A stretch of DNA of 64,000 nucleotides, taken from the NCBI RefSeq assembly GCF_900996225.1, contig NZ_CAAJGL010000101.1:558001-622000 (forward strand). The letters run 5' to 3'. The translations under genes and the position numbers were made by a program. Below are positions 26,930 to 35,819 of this stretch, one piece after another. The notes below the pieces were generated by a model. It was not told the origin of the DNA. It was given only the letters and a program-made list of their open reading frames with translations, and ran no database searches. The DNA is from Paraburkholderia sp. BCC1884 (GTDB lineage: Bacteria; Pseudomonadota; Gammaproteobacteria; Burkholderiales; Burkholderiaceae). The stretch's first letter is position 1, and each line of letters begins with the position of its first letter.

Positions 26930-27733
26930 ATGAAATTGCGCGTTGGCTACGAGCTGGTCTATGAGTGCGTGCAACCGACGCCGATGATGTTGATGTTGAA
27001 CACGCACTATTCCCACGCGAAAGAGGTGCTGCAGCCTGATCTGCTGGCGGTGGACCCGGGCGTGCCGATCTTCCAATACCGCGATGGCTTCGGCAATCTG
27101 TGCAGCCGGCTGGTGGCGCCGGCGGGCAGGATCGCGTTCTCCACGAGCGCCGTGCTCGACGTGTCGGGCGAGCCGGAAACGCGGGCCGCCGGGACCGAGC
27201 AGCATCCGGTGGAGAGCCTGCCGGACGACACGCTGGTGTTTCTGCTCGGCAGCCGTTATTGCGAAACCGATCTGCTGTCGGAATTCGCCTGGCAGACCTT
27301 CGGCAAACTGCCGCTCGGGCGCGCGCGGGTCGACGCGATCTGCGACTACGTGCATCAGCACATCACGTTCGGCTACGACTTCGCGCGGCCGACCAAGACC
27401 GCGTGGCAGGCCTGGCAGGAGAAACAGGGTGTGTGCCGCGACTTCACGCATCTGGCCGTGACGCTGTGCCGCGCGATGAATATTCCGGCGCGCTATTGCA
27501 CCGGCTACATCAGCGACGTCGGGCTGCCGCCGCCTTATGCAGCGATGGATTTCGCCGCGTGGTTCGAGGCGTACATCGGCGGAAGCTGGCAGACCTTCGA
27601 CCCGCGCAATAACGCGCCGCGCACCGGCCGCGTCCTGATGGCGCGCGGGCGGGATGCGGCCGACGTCGCGCTCAGCAATGCTTTTGGGCCGACCCAGTTG
27701 CTCAAGTTCGCGGTGGTGTGCGAGCCAGTCTAG
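26930..27733 (+). CDS. Transglutaminase-like protein lacking the usual catalytic His
   Basis: The 267-residue protein begins MKLRVGYELVYECVQPTPMM and has the core Cys169 in KQGVCRDFTHLAVTLCR. Where family members usually read D-F-H-A-W-F-E-x-Y, this protein reads DFAAWFEAY, so Ala209 replaces the catalytic His; Asp224 of TFDPRN remains. The C-terminal GRVLMARGRDAADVALSNAFG is typical of its subfamily. A GACGAGGG element precedes the ATG. The pair with the intact transglutaminase upstream suggests one operon and perhaps a partner or substrate-binding role. Some subfamily members may also lack this His, so it may be ancestral. Confidence 0.85.
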   Translation: MKLRVGYELVYECVQPTPMMLMLNTHYSHAKEVLQPDLLAVDPGVPIFQYRDGFGNLCSRLVAPAGRIAFSTSAVLDVSGEPETRAAGTEQHPVESLPDDTLVFLLGSRYCETDLLSEFAWQTFGKLPLGRARVDAICDYVHQHITFGYDFARPTKTAWQAWQEKQGVCRDFTHLAVTLCRAMNIPARYCTGYISDVGLPPPYAAMDFAAWFEAYIGGSWQTFDPRNNAPRTGRVLMARGRDAADVALSNAFGPTQLLKFAVVCEPV

Positions 27734-27751
27734 GCGGCGTGAAAGGCCGTG

Positions 27752-28960
27752 TTACTCGCCGAGTGCCAATGCGTGCTTGCGCCGCCAGATCGCCGAAGCG
27801 ACTGACACGGCCACGCCCATGCCGCCCATTGCGAGCGAGAGCGCCACGATCAGCGGTCCGGTTTGCGTGCGCGCCGAAAAGACGCTGACCAGCAGGCCGG
27901 CGAGCGGCTGCGTCATGTTGTTGAGCAGAATCACTACGCCGGTCGTCTTGCCGTAATCCTGCGGAGGAATGATGCGTTGCCGCGTGCTGCGAATGTAGAC
28001 GTTGAACATCTTGTCGAAGCCGACGATTATCAGGAAGCCGAGCGCGTAGCCCCACGGCGCCGCGCTCGCGCCGGCAATCACACCGCCCAGGCAAATCGAC
28101 ACGAAGGCGACGAGGCCCAGACGCCGGGTCGGCCAGGCGGCGCGCGCGACCATCAGCAGGATCAGCACGGTGGCGACGGCGCCGGCCGTTTGCAGTCCAG
28201 CGTAGTAACGGTTCGATTGCGCGTGAATGCCGGTCACCATCGCGGCGGAGGTGGCGAGCGTCACACCGATCACGAGATTTTCAGCGGCGGCCAGCAGGAC
28301 GACCTGTCTCAGGGCGGGGAGGGCCCAGACGTGGCGCAGCGCGATACGCAACGGCAGCGTCCAGTGACCGGACACGGGCACCGGTGGATCGTCGGCGCGA
28401 AAACCGCTGCTGCGTTGCCACAGGAGCAGGGCGCCGTCGGCAAGCAGGAACAGCAGGCCGGTGGCGCCCACCACCCATTCCCAGCGCCACAGACCCAGCA
28501 GCAGCGCGGCAAGCACGGGACCCAGCACCATGCCCAGTTGATCCGCCAGCTGCGAGTAGGCGAGCACGCGCTGGAACTGCTGTGTGCTGAAGATGCGCGG
28601 CAACATGACCTCGCGCGCGACCAGTCCCTGGCTCGTCAGAACGCCGCACGCGGCCGACAACGCGATCAGCCAGCCAATTCCGCCGAACAGCGCATACGCC
28701 GCGACGCCGCCGAAACATACGATCGCCCGCACGGTCTGACTCACGCGCATCAACTTGAGCGGCGAGACGCGATCGCACAGGGCGCCGAAGAACGGGAACA
28801 CGAGATAGCGCGGCAGCGTTTCGATAAAAAACGCCAGGCCGGACCACGCGACCTGATGCGTGGTCTGGAACACGACGAGCGGCACCAGAAATAGCAGCAC
28901 CTGATCGGCGAGACGCGCGACGAACAGCGAGCAGAAGAAAGCCTGATGGTTGACGCGCAC
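27752..28960 (-). CDS. Major facilitator superfamily transporter
   Basis: This is a 402-residue polytopic membrane protein with about 12 helices. The first half has LADQVLLFLVPLVVFQT and, between helices 2 and 3, the MFS motif-A-like FFGALCDRVSPLKLMR. SQLADQLGMVLGPVLAALLLG and the interdomain loop near residues 195-215 also fit. The group resembles the MFS_3/EntS-type exporters, but the substrate is unknown. The start codon is GTG at 28960. It converges with the second transglutaminase gene, only 18 bases apart, and stands alone in its own unit. Confidence 0.87.
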   Translation of the reverse strand: MRVNHQAFFCSLFVARLADQVLLFLVPLVVFQTTHQVAWSGLAFFIETLPRYLVFPFFGALCDRVSPLKLMRVSQTVRAIVCFGGVAAYALFGGIGWLIALSAACGVLTSQGLVAREVMLPRIFSTQQFQRVLAYSQLADQLGMVLGPVLAALLLGLWRWEWVVGATGLLFLLADGALLLWQRSSGFRADDPPVPVSGHWTLPLRIALRHVWALPALRQVVLLAAAENLVIGVTLATSAAMVTGIHAQSNRYYAGLQTAGAVATVLILLMVARAAWPTRRLGLVAFVSICLGGVIAGASAAPWGYALGFLIIVGFDKMFNVYIRSTRQRIIPPQDYGKTTGVVILLNNMTQPLAGLLVSVFSARTQTGPLIVALSLAMGGMGVAVSVASAIWRRKHALALGE

Positions 28961-29041
28961 CGTTGATGTCCCGCCGTTTATGAGTCGAGACCGATCCTAT
29001 CAAAGATGAGTCGTGCGCGGTCTGGCGGGTTGGTCACCCCC

Positions 29042-29515
29042 TCAGTCGGCGCGATACGCCGCTTCCAGTTGCGCGACGTCCAGCTTGCCCATCTGCATCA
29101 TCGCTTTCATCACGCGACTCGCTTTGGCGGCGTCCGGATCGCGCAGCATCTCGGGCAATACGTCGGGGACGATCTGCCACGAGACGCCGAACCTGTCGCG
29201 GATCCAGCCGCATTGCCAGGGCGCGCCGCCGTCGCCGAGCTTCGCCCAGAAGCTGTCGATCTCTTCCTGCGACTGGCAATGCACGAAGAGCGAAATGGCC
29301 GGCGTGAAAGGAAATTGCGGGCCGCCGTTCAACGCCATGAACTCCTGGCCCTCGATCTCGAACGTGATCGCCAGAACGTTGCCTTTCGGCCCCGGACCGG
29401 CGTCCGAGTAATGCATCGTGGTGACGATGCGGGCGTTCGAGAAAATGGCGGTGTAGAAGCGGGCGGCTTCTTCCGCATTGCCGTCGAACCACAGACAAGG
29501 TGCGATCTTTTGCAT
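29042..29515 (-). CDS. VOC-superfamily (PhnB-like) protein
   Basis: The 157-residue protein has one vicinal-oxygen-chelate unit of the PhnB/3-demethylubiquinone-methyltransferase-like group: MQKIAPCLWFDGNAEEAARFY, NVLAITFEIEGQEFMALNGGP and WQIVPDVLPEML. Members are metal-binding or ligand-binding proteins of uncertain activity. The ATG is preceded by AAGGAGGAGA, the strongest ribosome-binding site seen in this part of the window, so it may be well translated. It is downstream of another VOC gene on the same strand, with 34 bases between them. Confidence 0.88.
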   Translation of the reverse strand: MQKIAPCLWFDGNAEEAARFYTAIFSNARIVTTMHYSDAGPGPKGNVLAITFEIEGQEFMALNGGPQFPFTPAISLFVHCQSQEEIDSFWAKLGDGGAPWQCGWIRDRFGVSWQIVPDVLPEMLRDPDAAKASRVMKAMMQMGKLDVAQLEAAYRAD

Positions 29516-29549
29516 GACGACTCTCCTCCTTGGCGGCGCGGGCCGCGCG

Positions 29550-30017
29550 TCACTTCATGGCGGCGCCCATGGCCTGCTGGATTTCTTCCGGGCTGAGGTC
29601 GCGTATGTGCGTGGCGAGCGACCAGCGATGACCGAACGGGTCTTGCAGCTGCCCGTAGCGGTCGCCCCAGAACATGTCGGTAACGGGCAGAAGTACGGTC
29701 GCGCCGGCTTCGACGGCCTGTTTGAAACTGGCGTCCACATCCTGCACGTAATGGTGGACGGTGACCGGCGTGCCTTTCAGCGATGCCGGGCTGAACACGT
29801 GATGTTCCGGCCATTCGTCGGTCAGCATCAGCATGGAGTCGCCGATCTTCAGGCAGGCGTGCATGACCTTGCCGTCCGGGCCCGGCAGGCGGAACTGTTC
29901 GACGGCGTTGAAGGCTTTGGTGTAGAACGCGATGGCTTCGGCGGCGTTGGCGCAGATCAGATACGGGGTCAGCGAGTGCATCCCGTCGGGGATCGGCTTG
30001 ACAGCATTGCTGGACAT
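29550..30017 (-). CDS. VOC-superfamily (glyoxalase-like) protein
   Basis: The 155-residue protein is a VOC member: LTPYLICANAAEAIAFYTKAF, HACLKIGDSMLMLTDE, then DMFWGDRYGQLQDPFGHRWS, the segment with Glu/His ligands in related proteins. The start at 30017 (MSSNAVKP) has GGAG ten bases upstream. The frame continues upstream to 30581 but those codons overlap the NlpC/P60 gene and are not family-like. It forms a two-gene unit with the PhnB-like gene. Function unknown beyond the fold. Confidence 0.87.
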   Translation of the reverse strand: MSSNAVKPIPDGMHSLTPYLICANAAEAIAFYTKAFNAVEQFRLPGPDGKVMHACLKIGDSMLMLTDEWPEHHVFSPASLKGTPVTVHHYVQDVDASFKQAVEAGATVLLPVTDMFWGDRYGQLQDPFGHRWSLATHIRDLSPEEIQQAMGAAMK

Positions 30018-30142
30018 GACGGCGGCTCCTTGAATTAAGAGGTTCGTGAGTGGAAAGACCGGCTCGATGGGCAGGCCTTCAACGTTACGACGAGTCCGCC
30101 TCCCCCGGATCGACACTCCGAAAAAAATATTTTCGAGCGACT

Positions 30143-31804
30143 TCAGCTGGCCGGGTTGTCCTCGTCTGGCGGCGTGCCGGTCCCCAGGGGCGCGCCGAGA
30201 ATGCTGATCTGGAAAATCGTCGTGCCCGCGAGCGATTGCAACGTCGCATCTTCGGAAATGTGTTCGAACATCGGCAGGATCACCGAGCCGCCGATCACCA
30301 CGCGCCGGCTGTTGTCGGCGGGACGCAGGCCCCACACGTCCTGATAGACGACCGGCACGGCGAGACCGTTGCGAGTCGTGTTGCCGATATACAGCATCAC
30401 GTGGCCGCCGATGTAGATCAGCGTGCGCAGGGGCACGCCATGCTGGGTCAGATAGTCGAGCCGCTGCGCCGGCGTGGAGGCCGACAGGTCGGTCATGCGT
30501 CCCGCGCTCATCTGCGTCGAGGAATGACGCGGCAGCCAGACGCCGAACGTCGCGAAGATGCTTTGCAGTTCCGAGGAGCAATCGTTGTTGAGGCCGCTAT
30601 TGCCCCAGCCATAGGGCCGGCCGATCAGCGCCTTCATCAGCATGGCCAGATGACGCGGCGTGGCGGCGAGCGGGGTCGGCGCGATCTGCGTGTCGGTCAG
30701 GGCGGCGGTGCGGATCAGCGCCTGGCCGTCGGCATCGCGGGCGGGGACGAGGACCTCGCGGGCGATGGACGTTTCGGTGACAGCTTCCGGTGGATTCGCC
30801 GACGAGGCCGATGAGGCCGTCCCAACCGGCGCCGCGACCGAAGCCGCCGACGCAACTGAAGCAACTGACGCAACTGACGCAACTGACGCAACTGACGCAA
30901 CTGAAGCAAGCGGCAACAACGTGCCGGCCGGCGCGTCGAAGCGGAATACACCGCGGCTGTCACGCACGGCCACCGAGGCCACCGTCACCGCGCCCAGCGA
31001 GCGGGCGGCCGCCGCTCGCCAGGTGTCGACGAAGCGCGCATCGGTCATGCCGACGCCGTCGCTGCGCACCCAGCCCTGGACATCGGGCGTCTGCACGTAT
31101 TGCCACGCACCGTCCACGCTGCTGCCGAGCACGTATAACGGCGTGCCCGGCCGCACGGCGGAAATCTGCAGGTTGTCGAACGGATAGCCTTCGCCGGCGA
31201 GACGGTGGTCGTAGAACGATGGGTCGGTGGTCGGCAGTTCGCGCACCATCAGATTGCTGGTGGCGATGGCGCGGCGCTCCGGCCGGTAGACCGGCGCTTC
31301 GTTGAATTGCGCGGCATTGACGTTGTGCGCGATGGCGTCGATCCACCCCTTGTCGTGGGGCCGGAAGTTTTCGCCGTAGCCCAAGGCGGCGCCGCTTTTG
31401 CCGGTGTTGTCGAACTTGTCGAGGCGGCGCTGCTGCAGCGCCACGATTTCCGTGCCCTGTTGGCGATAGACGCGCATCGTCACATAGGCGGCGTTCCACG
31501 GCGACGGCGCACTCGTGCCGGTGCCGAAATAGCGCGCGAGCAGGGCGCTGAAGTGGGCCTGTTGGTCCGCGGGACTCAGGAACGGCTTGTCGTAATCCGG
31601 ACTGTCGGGTTCGAGCCAGTGATCCACGTTCTGGTCGTACCCGGCGATCGGAAACAGCGTGACGGTGTCGAGTGGCGCTCGGGTTTCATGCGGCGGCGCC
31701 GGATTGCCACACGCGCCGAGGGTTGCAACAGCGGCGCACAGCGTGACGGCGCGGCGCACCGTCGACCAGCGGGCGGCAAGGCGGGAGAGGACGGCAACGG
31801 GCAT
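30143..31804 (-). CDS. Secreted lipoprotein with SH3 domains and NlpC/P60 peptidase
   Basis: The 553-residue protein probably cleaves peptidoglycan stem peptides. The N-terminus has a lipobox-type TLGAC (Cys32). SH3b-like regions span about residues 170-290 (AVRPGTPLYVLG...QGWVRSDGVG). A low-complexity linker of Val-Ala-Ser repeats covers about 299-325. The NlpC/P60 domain (about 375-520) has Cys409 in NNDCSSELQS, His468 in YIGGHVMLYIG and the third polar site in VVYQDVWG. The layout resembles YkfC/gamma-D-Glu-diamino-acid endopeptidases. The repeat linker may vary between strains. Confidence 0.88.
   Translation of the reverse strand: MPVAVLSRLAARWSTVRRAVTLCAAVATLGACGNPAPPHETRAPLDTVTLFPIAGYDQNVDHWLEPDSPDYDKPFLSPADQQAHFSALLARYFGTGTSAPSPWNAAYVTMRVYRQQGTEIVALQQRRLDKFDNTGKSGAALGYGENFRPHDKGWIDAIAHNVNAAQFNEAPVYRPERRAIATSNLMVRELPTTDPSFYDHRLAGEGYPFDNLQISAVRPGTPLYVLGSSVDGAWQYVQTPDVQGWVRSDGVGMTDARFVDTWRAAAARSLGAVTVASVAVRDSRGVFRFDAPAGTLLPLASVASVASVASVASVASVASAASVAAPVGTASSASSANPPEAVTETSIAREVLVPARDADGQALIRTAALTDTQIAPTPLAATPRHLAMLMKALIGRPYGWGNSGLNNDCSSELQSIFATFGVWLPRHSSTQMSAGRMTDLSASTPAQRLDYLTQHGVPLRTLIYIGGHVMLYIGNTTRNGLAVPVVYQDVWGLRPADNSRRVVIGGSVILPMFEHISEDATLQSLAGTTIFQISILGAPLGTGTPPDEDNPAS
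30852..30905. repeat. Six-unit 9-bp tandem repeat inside the NlpC/P60 gene
   Basis: The plus strand holds GCAACTGAA, four GCAACTGAC and GCAACTGAA in register. On the coding strand each unit encodes Val-Ala-Ser, giving the linker between the SH3 region and the peptidase domain. Unit gain or loss would change linker length without breaking the frame. Confidence 0.92.
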
Positions 31805-31953
31805 GAGATTCGGCGAAGTAGGTCCAGGGCACGATGATACGGCGTCGGCGGATTGTGCCGTATGTTGTGCCAGCGCCTCGTTACGAAAATCTATATACGA
31901 CGTTTATGTGGTTTCATTGAGGTCTGTCGTCATCTCACATTCTGGAGACCCTC

Positions 31954-32376
31954 ATGCAAACGAGCGCACGCAATCAATTCGCAGGCGAAGTCATCGAACT
32001 CAAGCACGGCGCCGTCAACGACGAAGTCACGCTGCGCACGCAGCAAGGTCTCGACGTCGTCGCGATCATCACGCACGGCAGCGCGGCCTCGCTCGGTCTC
32101 GCCGTGGGCAAGAAGGCGTTCGCGCTGGTCAAGGCGTCGTCGGTGATCGTGATGGTGGACGTGTCGAGCAATCAGGTGTCGGCGCGTAACTGCATCTCCG
32201 GTACCGTTTCGGCAGTCACGAAGGGCGCGGTGAATTCGGAAGTGTCGATCAGCGCCGGCGCTGCGCAGATCGCGGCGATCATCACCAATGAGAGCGTCGA
32301 CCGGTTGGGCCTCGCGAACGGCAAAGCGGCCACGGCGATCTTCAAGGCGTCGAGCGTGATCATCGGCGTCGAGTGA
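31954..32376 (+). CDS. Two-domain molybdate/tungstate-binding (Mop/TOBE) protein
   Basis: The 140-residue protein is two tandem TOBE/Mop domains of about 68 residues: TSARNQFAGEVIELKHGAVN...FALVKASSVIVMVD, then SARNCISGTVSAVTKGAVN...AIFKASSVIIGVE. Di-Mop proteins bind molybdate at subunit interfaces and store or buffer it in the cytoplasm. The ATG follows GGAG at eight bases. An AT-rich stretch (31881-31910) just upstream could hold a ModE-type site, but I could not match it well. No modABC genes are in the window. Confidence 0.92.
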   Translation: MQTSARNQFAGEVIELKHGAVNDEVTLRTQQGLDVVAIITHGSAASLGLAVGKKAFALVKASSVIVMVDVSSNQVSARNCISGTVSAVTKGAVNSEVSISAGAAQIAAIITNESVDRLGLANGKAATAIFKASSVIIGVE

Positions 32377-32530
32377 TCGCCGTGATGGCCGATCCGTTGG
32401 CGTCGTCTCGCGCCGGGCAGCGGAGGTGACGGCCTCGAACGGAAAGAGGGCGCGGCCTGAAGGAAACGGCTGCTTGCTTTAAAATGCACGCCTCGCGGTC
32501 CCTCTTTCCGCTTTCCTCACGGACGCCGTC

Positions 32531-33031
32531 ATGTTCGAAGTTTCCACTTCCTCGCATCTTTCCAAAGCCGCGCAGTACGAAGAACTGGTCGCCCAGGCGC
32601 GCTCGCTGCTCGCCGACGAATCCGACTGGATCGCCAACGCCGCGAATTTTGCCGCCTTCGTGTTTCATTCGCTCAGCGATCTGAACTGGGCAGGCTTCTA
32701 CTTTCACGACGGCAAGGAACTGGTCGTCGGACCGTTCCAGGGCAAGCCCGCCTGCGTGCGCATCGCGCTCGGCAAGGGCGTGTGCGGCACGGCCGCGCAA
32801 ACCCGCCAGACGCAAGTCGTGCGCGACGTGCACGAGTTTCCCGGTCATATCGCCTGTGATTCCGCGTCGCAATCGGAAATCGTGGTGCCGCTCGTTGCGC
32901 CGGACGGCACGCTGATCGGCGTGTGGGACGTGGACAGCCCGAGCGTCGCGCGCTTCGACGAAGCAGACGCGAAGGGCATGGAAGCCTTGTGCGCGGTGTT
33001 TATCGAAGCCGCGTTGCCGCGCGTCGCCTGA
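32531..33031 (+). CDS. msrC: Free methionine-(R)-sulfoxide reductase
   Basis: MsrC reduces free methionine-R-sulfoxide using a GAF-domain fold. In this 166-residue protein the three conserved cysteines are all present: PACVRIALG, GVCGTAA and HIACDSAS. SEIVVPLVAPDGTLIGVWDVDSP is shared with the family. The first Met at 32531 sits 46 bases after a candidate -10 (TAAAAT, 32480-32485). An imperfect terminator-like hairpin (33057-33074) follows. It is probably monocistronic and part of oxidative-stress repair. Confidence 0.93.
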   Translation: MFEVSTSSHLSKAAQYEELVAQARSLLADESDWIANAANFAAFVFHSLSDLNWAGFYFHDGKELVVGPFQGKPACVRIALGKGVCGTAAQTRQTQVVRDVHEFPGHIACDSASQSEIVVPLVAPDGTLIGVWDVDSPSVARFDEADAKGMEALCAVFIEAALPRVA

Positions 33032-33056
33032 ACGCTCACGCCTGAACGGCATGGCG

Positions 33057-33074
33057 AGGGTGCGGCAGCACCCT
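33057..33074 (+). terminator. Hairpin after msrC
   Basis: AGGGTGC (33057-33063) and GCACCCT (33068-33074) form a perfect 7-bp stem with the loop GGCA, 26 bases after the msrC stop. The following sequence (ATGTCTTTCC) is only mildly T-rich, so termination may be partial, with some read-through to the Rieske operon. Confidence 0.4.
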
Positions 33075-33205
33075 ATGTCTTTCCCTGCATAGACTAGATG
33101 CCTTTCAGGGGATGGGTCGGCGGACCTCATCCCGCTATCGTTGTCTTCACGCGCTCAGTACGCCATTCGAGCGCGACGAACCCCCACCAGGTTTTGGAGA
33201 CACGC

Positions 33206-34285
33206 ATGAGTTCCGCCACCGCTTCTGCTTCCGCCATCGCTGCCACCGCGCCGCTCACGTTCCAACGTTCCCCCGCGCTGCCCCGCCATTGCACCTTCGA
33301 TAGCCACGACTGGGAGATTCTCAGCCGCTACTGGCATCCCGTCGCATTCGCCGCAGAAGTCGCCGACAAACCCGTCAGCGTGACGCTGCTCGACGAGCCG
33401 CTCGTGGTGTTCCGCTCGAACGGCCAACTGGTCAGCGCGCGCGATGTGTGTCCGCATCGCGGCGCGCCGCTCAGCCAGGGTTGGGTCGATAACGGCAACA
33501 TCGTCTGCCCATATCACGGCCTTGCTTATGGCAGTGACGGCAAGTGCAAACACATTCCCTCGCAAGCGGATGGCACGATTCCCGAGCGTCTGAAACTCGT
33601 CACGTATGCCACCCAGGAAGCGTATGGGCTCGTATGGGTCTCGCTCGGCGGCGGCGCGGAAGCGTTGCCCTCGTTCCCGTCTTGGAACGATCCCGACTTC
33701 CAGCAGATCCTGCCGCCGTCGATCGATATCAACGCGTCGGCGGGACGTCAGACCGAAGGCTTCATCGACGTCGCGCATTTCGCCTGGATTCACCACGACA
33801 GCTTCGCCGACCGTCACAACCCGGTGGTGCCGCAGTACTCCGTCGAGCGGCGCGAACGCGGCATGCAGGCCGAGTACGTGAGCACGGTCAGCAATTTTCC
33901 GAAGTCGATGCAACACCGCGCGCCCGAGGGTTATCTGTGGCGCCGCACGTTCGAAGTGGACGTCCCGTTCTTCGCGCGTCTGACCGTGCAATTCCCCGAA
34001 AACGGACGTCTGTCGATTCTGAACGCCGCGAGTCCGGTGTCGGCGCGCAAGACGCGTCTGTTCGTGCCGATCGTGCGCAACTTCGACAAGGATCTGCCGC
34101 TCGAGGACGTCTATGCATTCAATCGCCAGGTATTCGAAGAAGATCGCGCCATCGTCGAGCTGCAATGTCCCGAAGATCTGCCGATCGATCGCGCGGCGGA
34201 AGCGCCGATTCTCGCCGATCGTTCGTCGGGCGCCTATCGACGTGCGCTGGCCGAGATCGGTCTCGGCCAGGCGTATGTGCGTTGA
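33206..34285 (+). CDS. Rieske non-heme iron oxygenase, alpha-subunit type
   Basis: The 359-residue enzyme has a Rieske [2Fe-2S] centre with Cys82/His84 (CPHRGA) and Cys101/His104 (CPYHGL). Its mononuclear iron site reads [16 protein letters not shown], with Asp188 as bridging residue and His191/His196 as ligands. It resembles VanA/Pdx-type oxygenases that demethylate or hydroxylate small aromatic or other substrates. GGAG stands eight bases before the ATG. The frame is open to 33098, but the added codons are not family-like. Rubredoxin and a rubredoxin-type reductase follow, so these are probably its electron donors. The substrate is unknown. Confidence 0.88.
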   Translation: MSSATASASAIAATAPLTFQRSPALPRHCTFDSHDWEILSRYWHPVAFAAEVADKPVSVTLLDEPLVVFRSNGQLVSARDVCPHRGAPLSQGWVDNGNIVCPYHGLAYGSDGKCKHIPSQADGTIPERLKLVTYATQEAYGLVWVSLGGGAEALPSFPSWNDPDFQQILPPSIDINASAGRQTEGFIDVAHFAWIHHDSFADRHNPVVPQYSVERRERGMQAEYVSTVSNFPKSMQHRAPEGYLWRRTFEVDVPFFARLTVQFPENGRLSILNAASPVSARKTRLFVPIVRNFDKDLPLEDVYAFNRQVFEEDRAIVELQCPEDLPIDRAAEAPILADRSSGAYRRALAEIGLGQAYVR

Positions 34286-34328
34286 CGCGTGTTGGCGCGT
34301 GCGGCGAACTGGATTCGGGAGAGAAGTC

Positions 34329-34496
34329 ATGAAAGTATGGGAATGCGTGATCTGCGGCTTTCGCTATGACGAAGCCATGGGCCTGCCCGAAGCGGGCATT
34401 GCAGCGGGGACCCGCTGGGAGGACGTGCCGGACGACTGGTTGTGTCCGGACTGCGCGACCGGCAAGCACGACTTCGAAATGCAGGTGATCGCATGA
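34329..34496 (+). CDS. Rubredoxin
   Basis: This 55-residue rubredoxin has both iron-ligand pairs: CVICGFRYD and [11 protein letters not shown]. Between them [18 protein letters not shown] follows the family pattern closely. The gene is too short for many gene callers. It starts at ATG 34329, 43 bases after the oxygenase stop, and its TGA overlaps the ATG of the reductase (ATGA), so the two are translationally coupled. It probably carries single electrons from the reductase to the Rieske oxygenase; a role in alkane hydroxylation is less likely because no AlkB gene is near. Confidence 0.94.
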   Translation: MKVWECVICGFRYDEAMGLPEAGIAAGTRWEDVPDDWLCPDCATGKHDFEMQVIA

Positions 34497-35683
34497 CGGC
34501 CGCTCAGGAGGAGAATGGCGCGGCGCCGGTCGTGATCGTCGGCACGGGTATGGCGGGCTACACGGTGGCGCGCGAACTACGCAAGCTCGATAGCGTCGTG
34601 CCGATCGTGATGATCAGCCGCGACGGCGGCAGCTTCTATTCGAAGCCGATGCTCTCGAATGCGCTGGCGATGAAGAAAGAGCCGCAAGCATTGGCGAGTT
34701 TCGATGCGATGGCGATGGCGGCGCAACTGGGCGCGTGGATTCGCGTGCGACAGGAGGTCGAGCGGATCGTGCCGGCCGAGCACACGCTGGTGGTCGATAA
34801 CGCCTTGATCGGTTACAGCAGACTGGTGCTGGCGACCGGCGCCGACCCACGCCGCTTGCGACTGGAAGGCGACGGTGCCGCCGACGTCCTGTCGATCAAC
34901 GATCTCGACGACTACGCGCGCTTCAGGCTTGCACTGACGCGCTGCCGCTCGGTGGCGATTCTGGGCGCCGGGCTGATCGGTTGCGAGTTCGCCAACGACC
35001 TCGCCGCCGCCGGTTACGCGGTGCATCTGATCGATCCGGCGCAGACACCGCTCAACCGTCTGCTGCCGGAGCAGATCGGCGAGATTTTTGCGCGTGCGCT
35101 CGGCAATGGCGGCATCCGTTTTCATCCGGGCCGCAGCGTGAATCGTATCGACCGTTCGTCGGATAGTTACCGGCTGAGTTTCAGCGAAGGCGAGCCGATC
35201 GACGCGGACCTGGTGGTGTCCGCCATTGGACTCGCCCCGCGCACGTCGCTCGCGGCGGCGGCGGGACTGGAGATCGAGAATGGCATCCGTACCGACGCCT
35301 GGTGCCGCACGAGCGCGCCGGATATCTACGCGCTCGGCGACTGCGCGGCGATCGAGGGCAAAGTGCAACCGTACGTCTTGCCGATCATGCATGCCGCGCG
35401 AGCCCTGGCGCGCACCCTGGCCGGCGAGCCTACGCGCGTGAGCTTCCCGGTGATGCCGGTCACGGTGAAGACGCCGGCGAGCCCCGCCGTCGTCGTTGTG
35501 CCGGAAGGCGAGGGCGCCTGGTCGATTGAAGCCGACCCGGATGCCTCGGTCCACGCGGCACGTGCTGTCTGCGTGCATCCCACGAATGAACGGACTGTGG
35601 GCTTCGCTCTGCTCGGTGCGGCGGTGGCGGGCAAGGCCGACCTCGTCAAAACAATGACGGCCGCGCCGCTCGCCAATTCATAA
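34493..35683 (+). CDS. FAD/NAD(P)H-dependent rubredoxin reductase-type oxidoreductase
   Basis: The 396-residue flavoprotein has the FAD-binding [17 protein letters not shown] and the NAD(P)-binding [18 protein letters not shown] second FAD contact is seen in DIYALGDCA. Size and motif order match Pseudomonas-type rubredoxin reductases (AlkT/RubB). The ATG overlaps the rubredoxin stop codon (ATGA at 34493), so the start is well supported and Met at 34442 is excluded. An intrinsic terminator lies about 100 bases downstream. The oxygenase-rubredoxin-reductase order suggests a complete electron chain. Confidence 0.92.
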   Translation: MTAAQEENGAAPVVIVGTGMAGYTVARELRKLDSVVPIVMISRDGGSFYSKPMLSNALAMKKEPQALASFDAMAMAAQLGAWIRVRQEVERIVPAEHTLVVDNALIGYSRLVLATGADPRRLRLEGDGAADVLSINDLDDYARFRLALTRCRSVAILGAGLIGCEFANDLAAAGYAVHLIDPAQTPLNRLLPEQIGEIFARALGNGGIRFHPGRSVNRIDRSSDSYRLSFSEGEPIDADLVVSAIGLAPRTSLAAAAGLEIENGIRTDAWCRTSAPDIYALGDCAAIEGKVQPYVLPIMHAARALARTLAGEPTRVSFPVMPVTVKTPASPAVVVVPEGEGAWSIEADPDASVHAARAVCVHPTNERTVGFALLGAAVAGKADLVKTMTAAPLANS

Positions 35684-35785
35684 CAACGCAGATCAGGACA
35701 TGCTTTCCGTCTGACCGACCTCATCTGTGATCTACCGGTGTCCGAAGGGACCTGTCACCTGCAAGACCACCGCTGATTGCATTCG

Positions 35786-35817
35786 CGCCACAAGCTCCCG
35801 CTCGTGGCGTTTTTTTT
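35786..35817 (+). terminator. Intrinsic terminator of the Rieske-rubredoxin operon
   Basis: CGCCACAAGC (35786-35795) pairs with GCTCGTGGCG (35800-35809), with one mismatch in ten and the loop TCCC. It is followed by eight T residues (35810-35817). It lies after the reductase stop (35683) and just before the end of the convergent LysR gene (35820). Confidence 0.85.
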
Positions 35818-35819
35818 GA

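Noticed and set aside
31879-31902. Possible ModE operator upstream of the Mop gene
   Set aside because: The AT-rich stretch has CGTTA and TATATACG pieces but no convincing dyad matching the ModE site by eye. A motif search would be needed.
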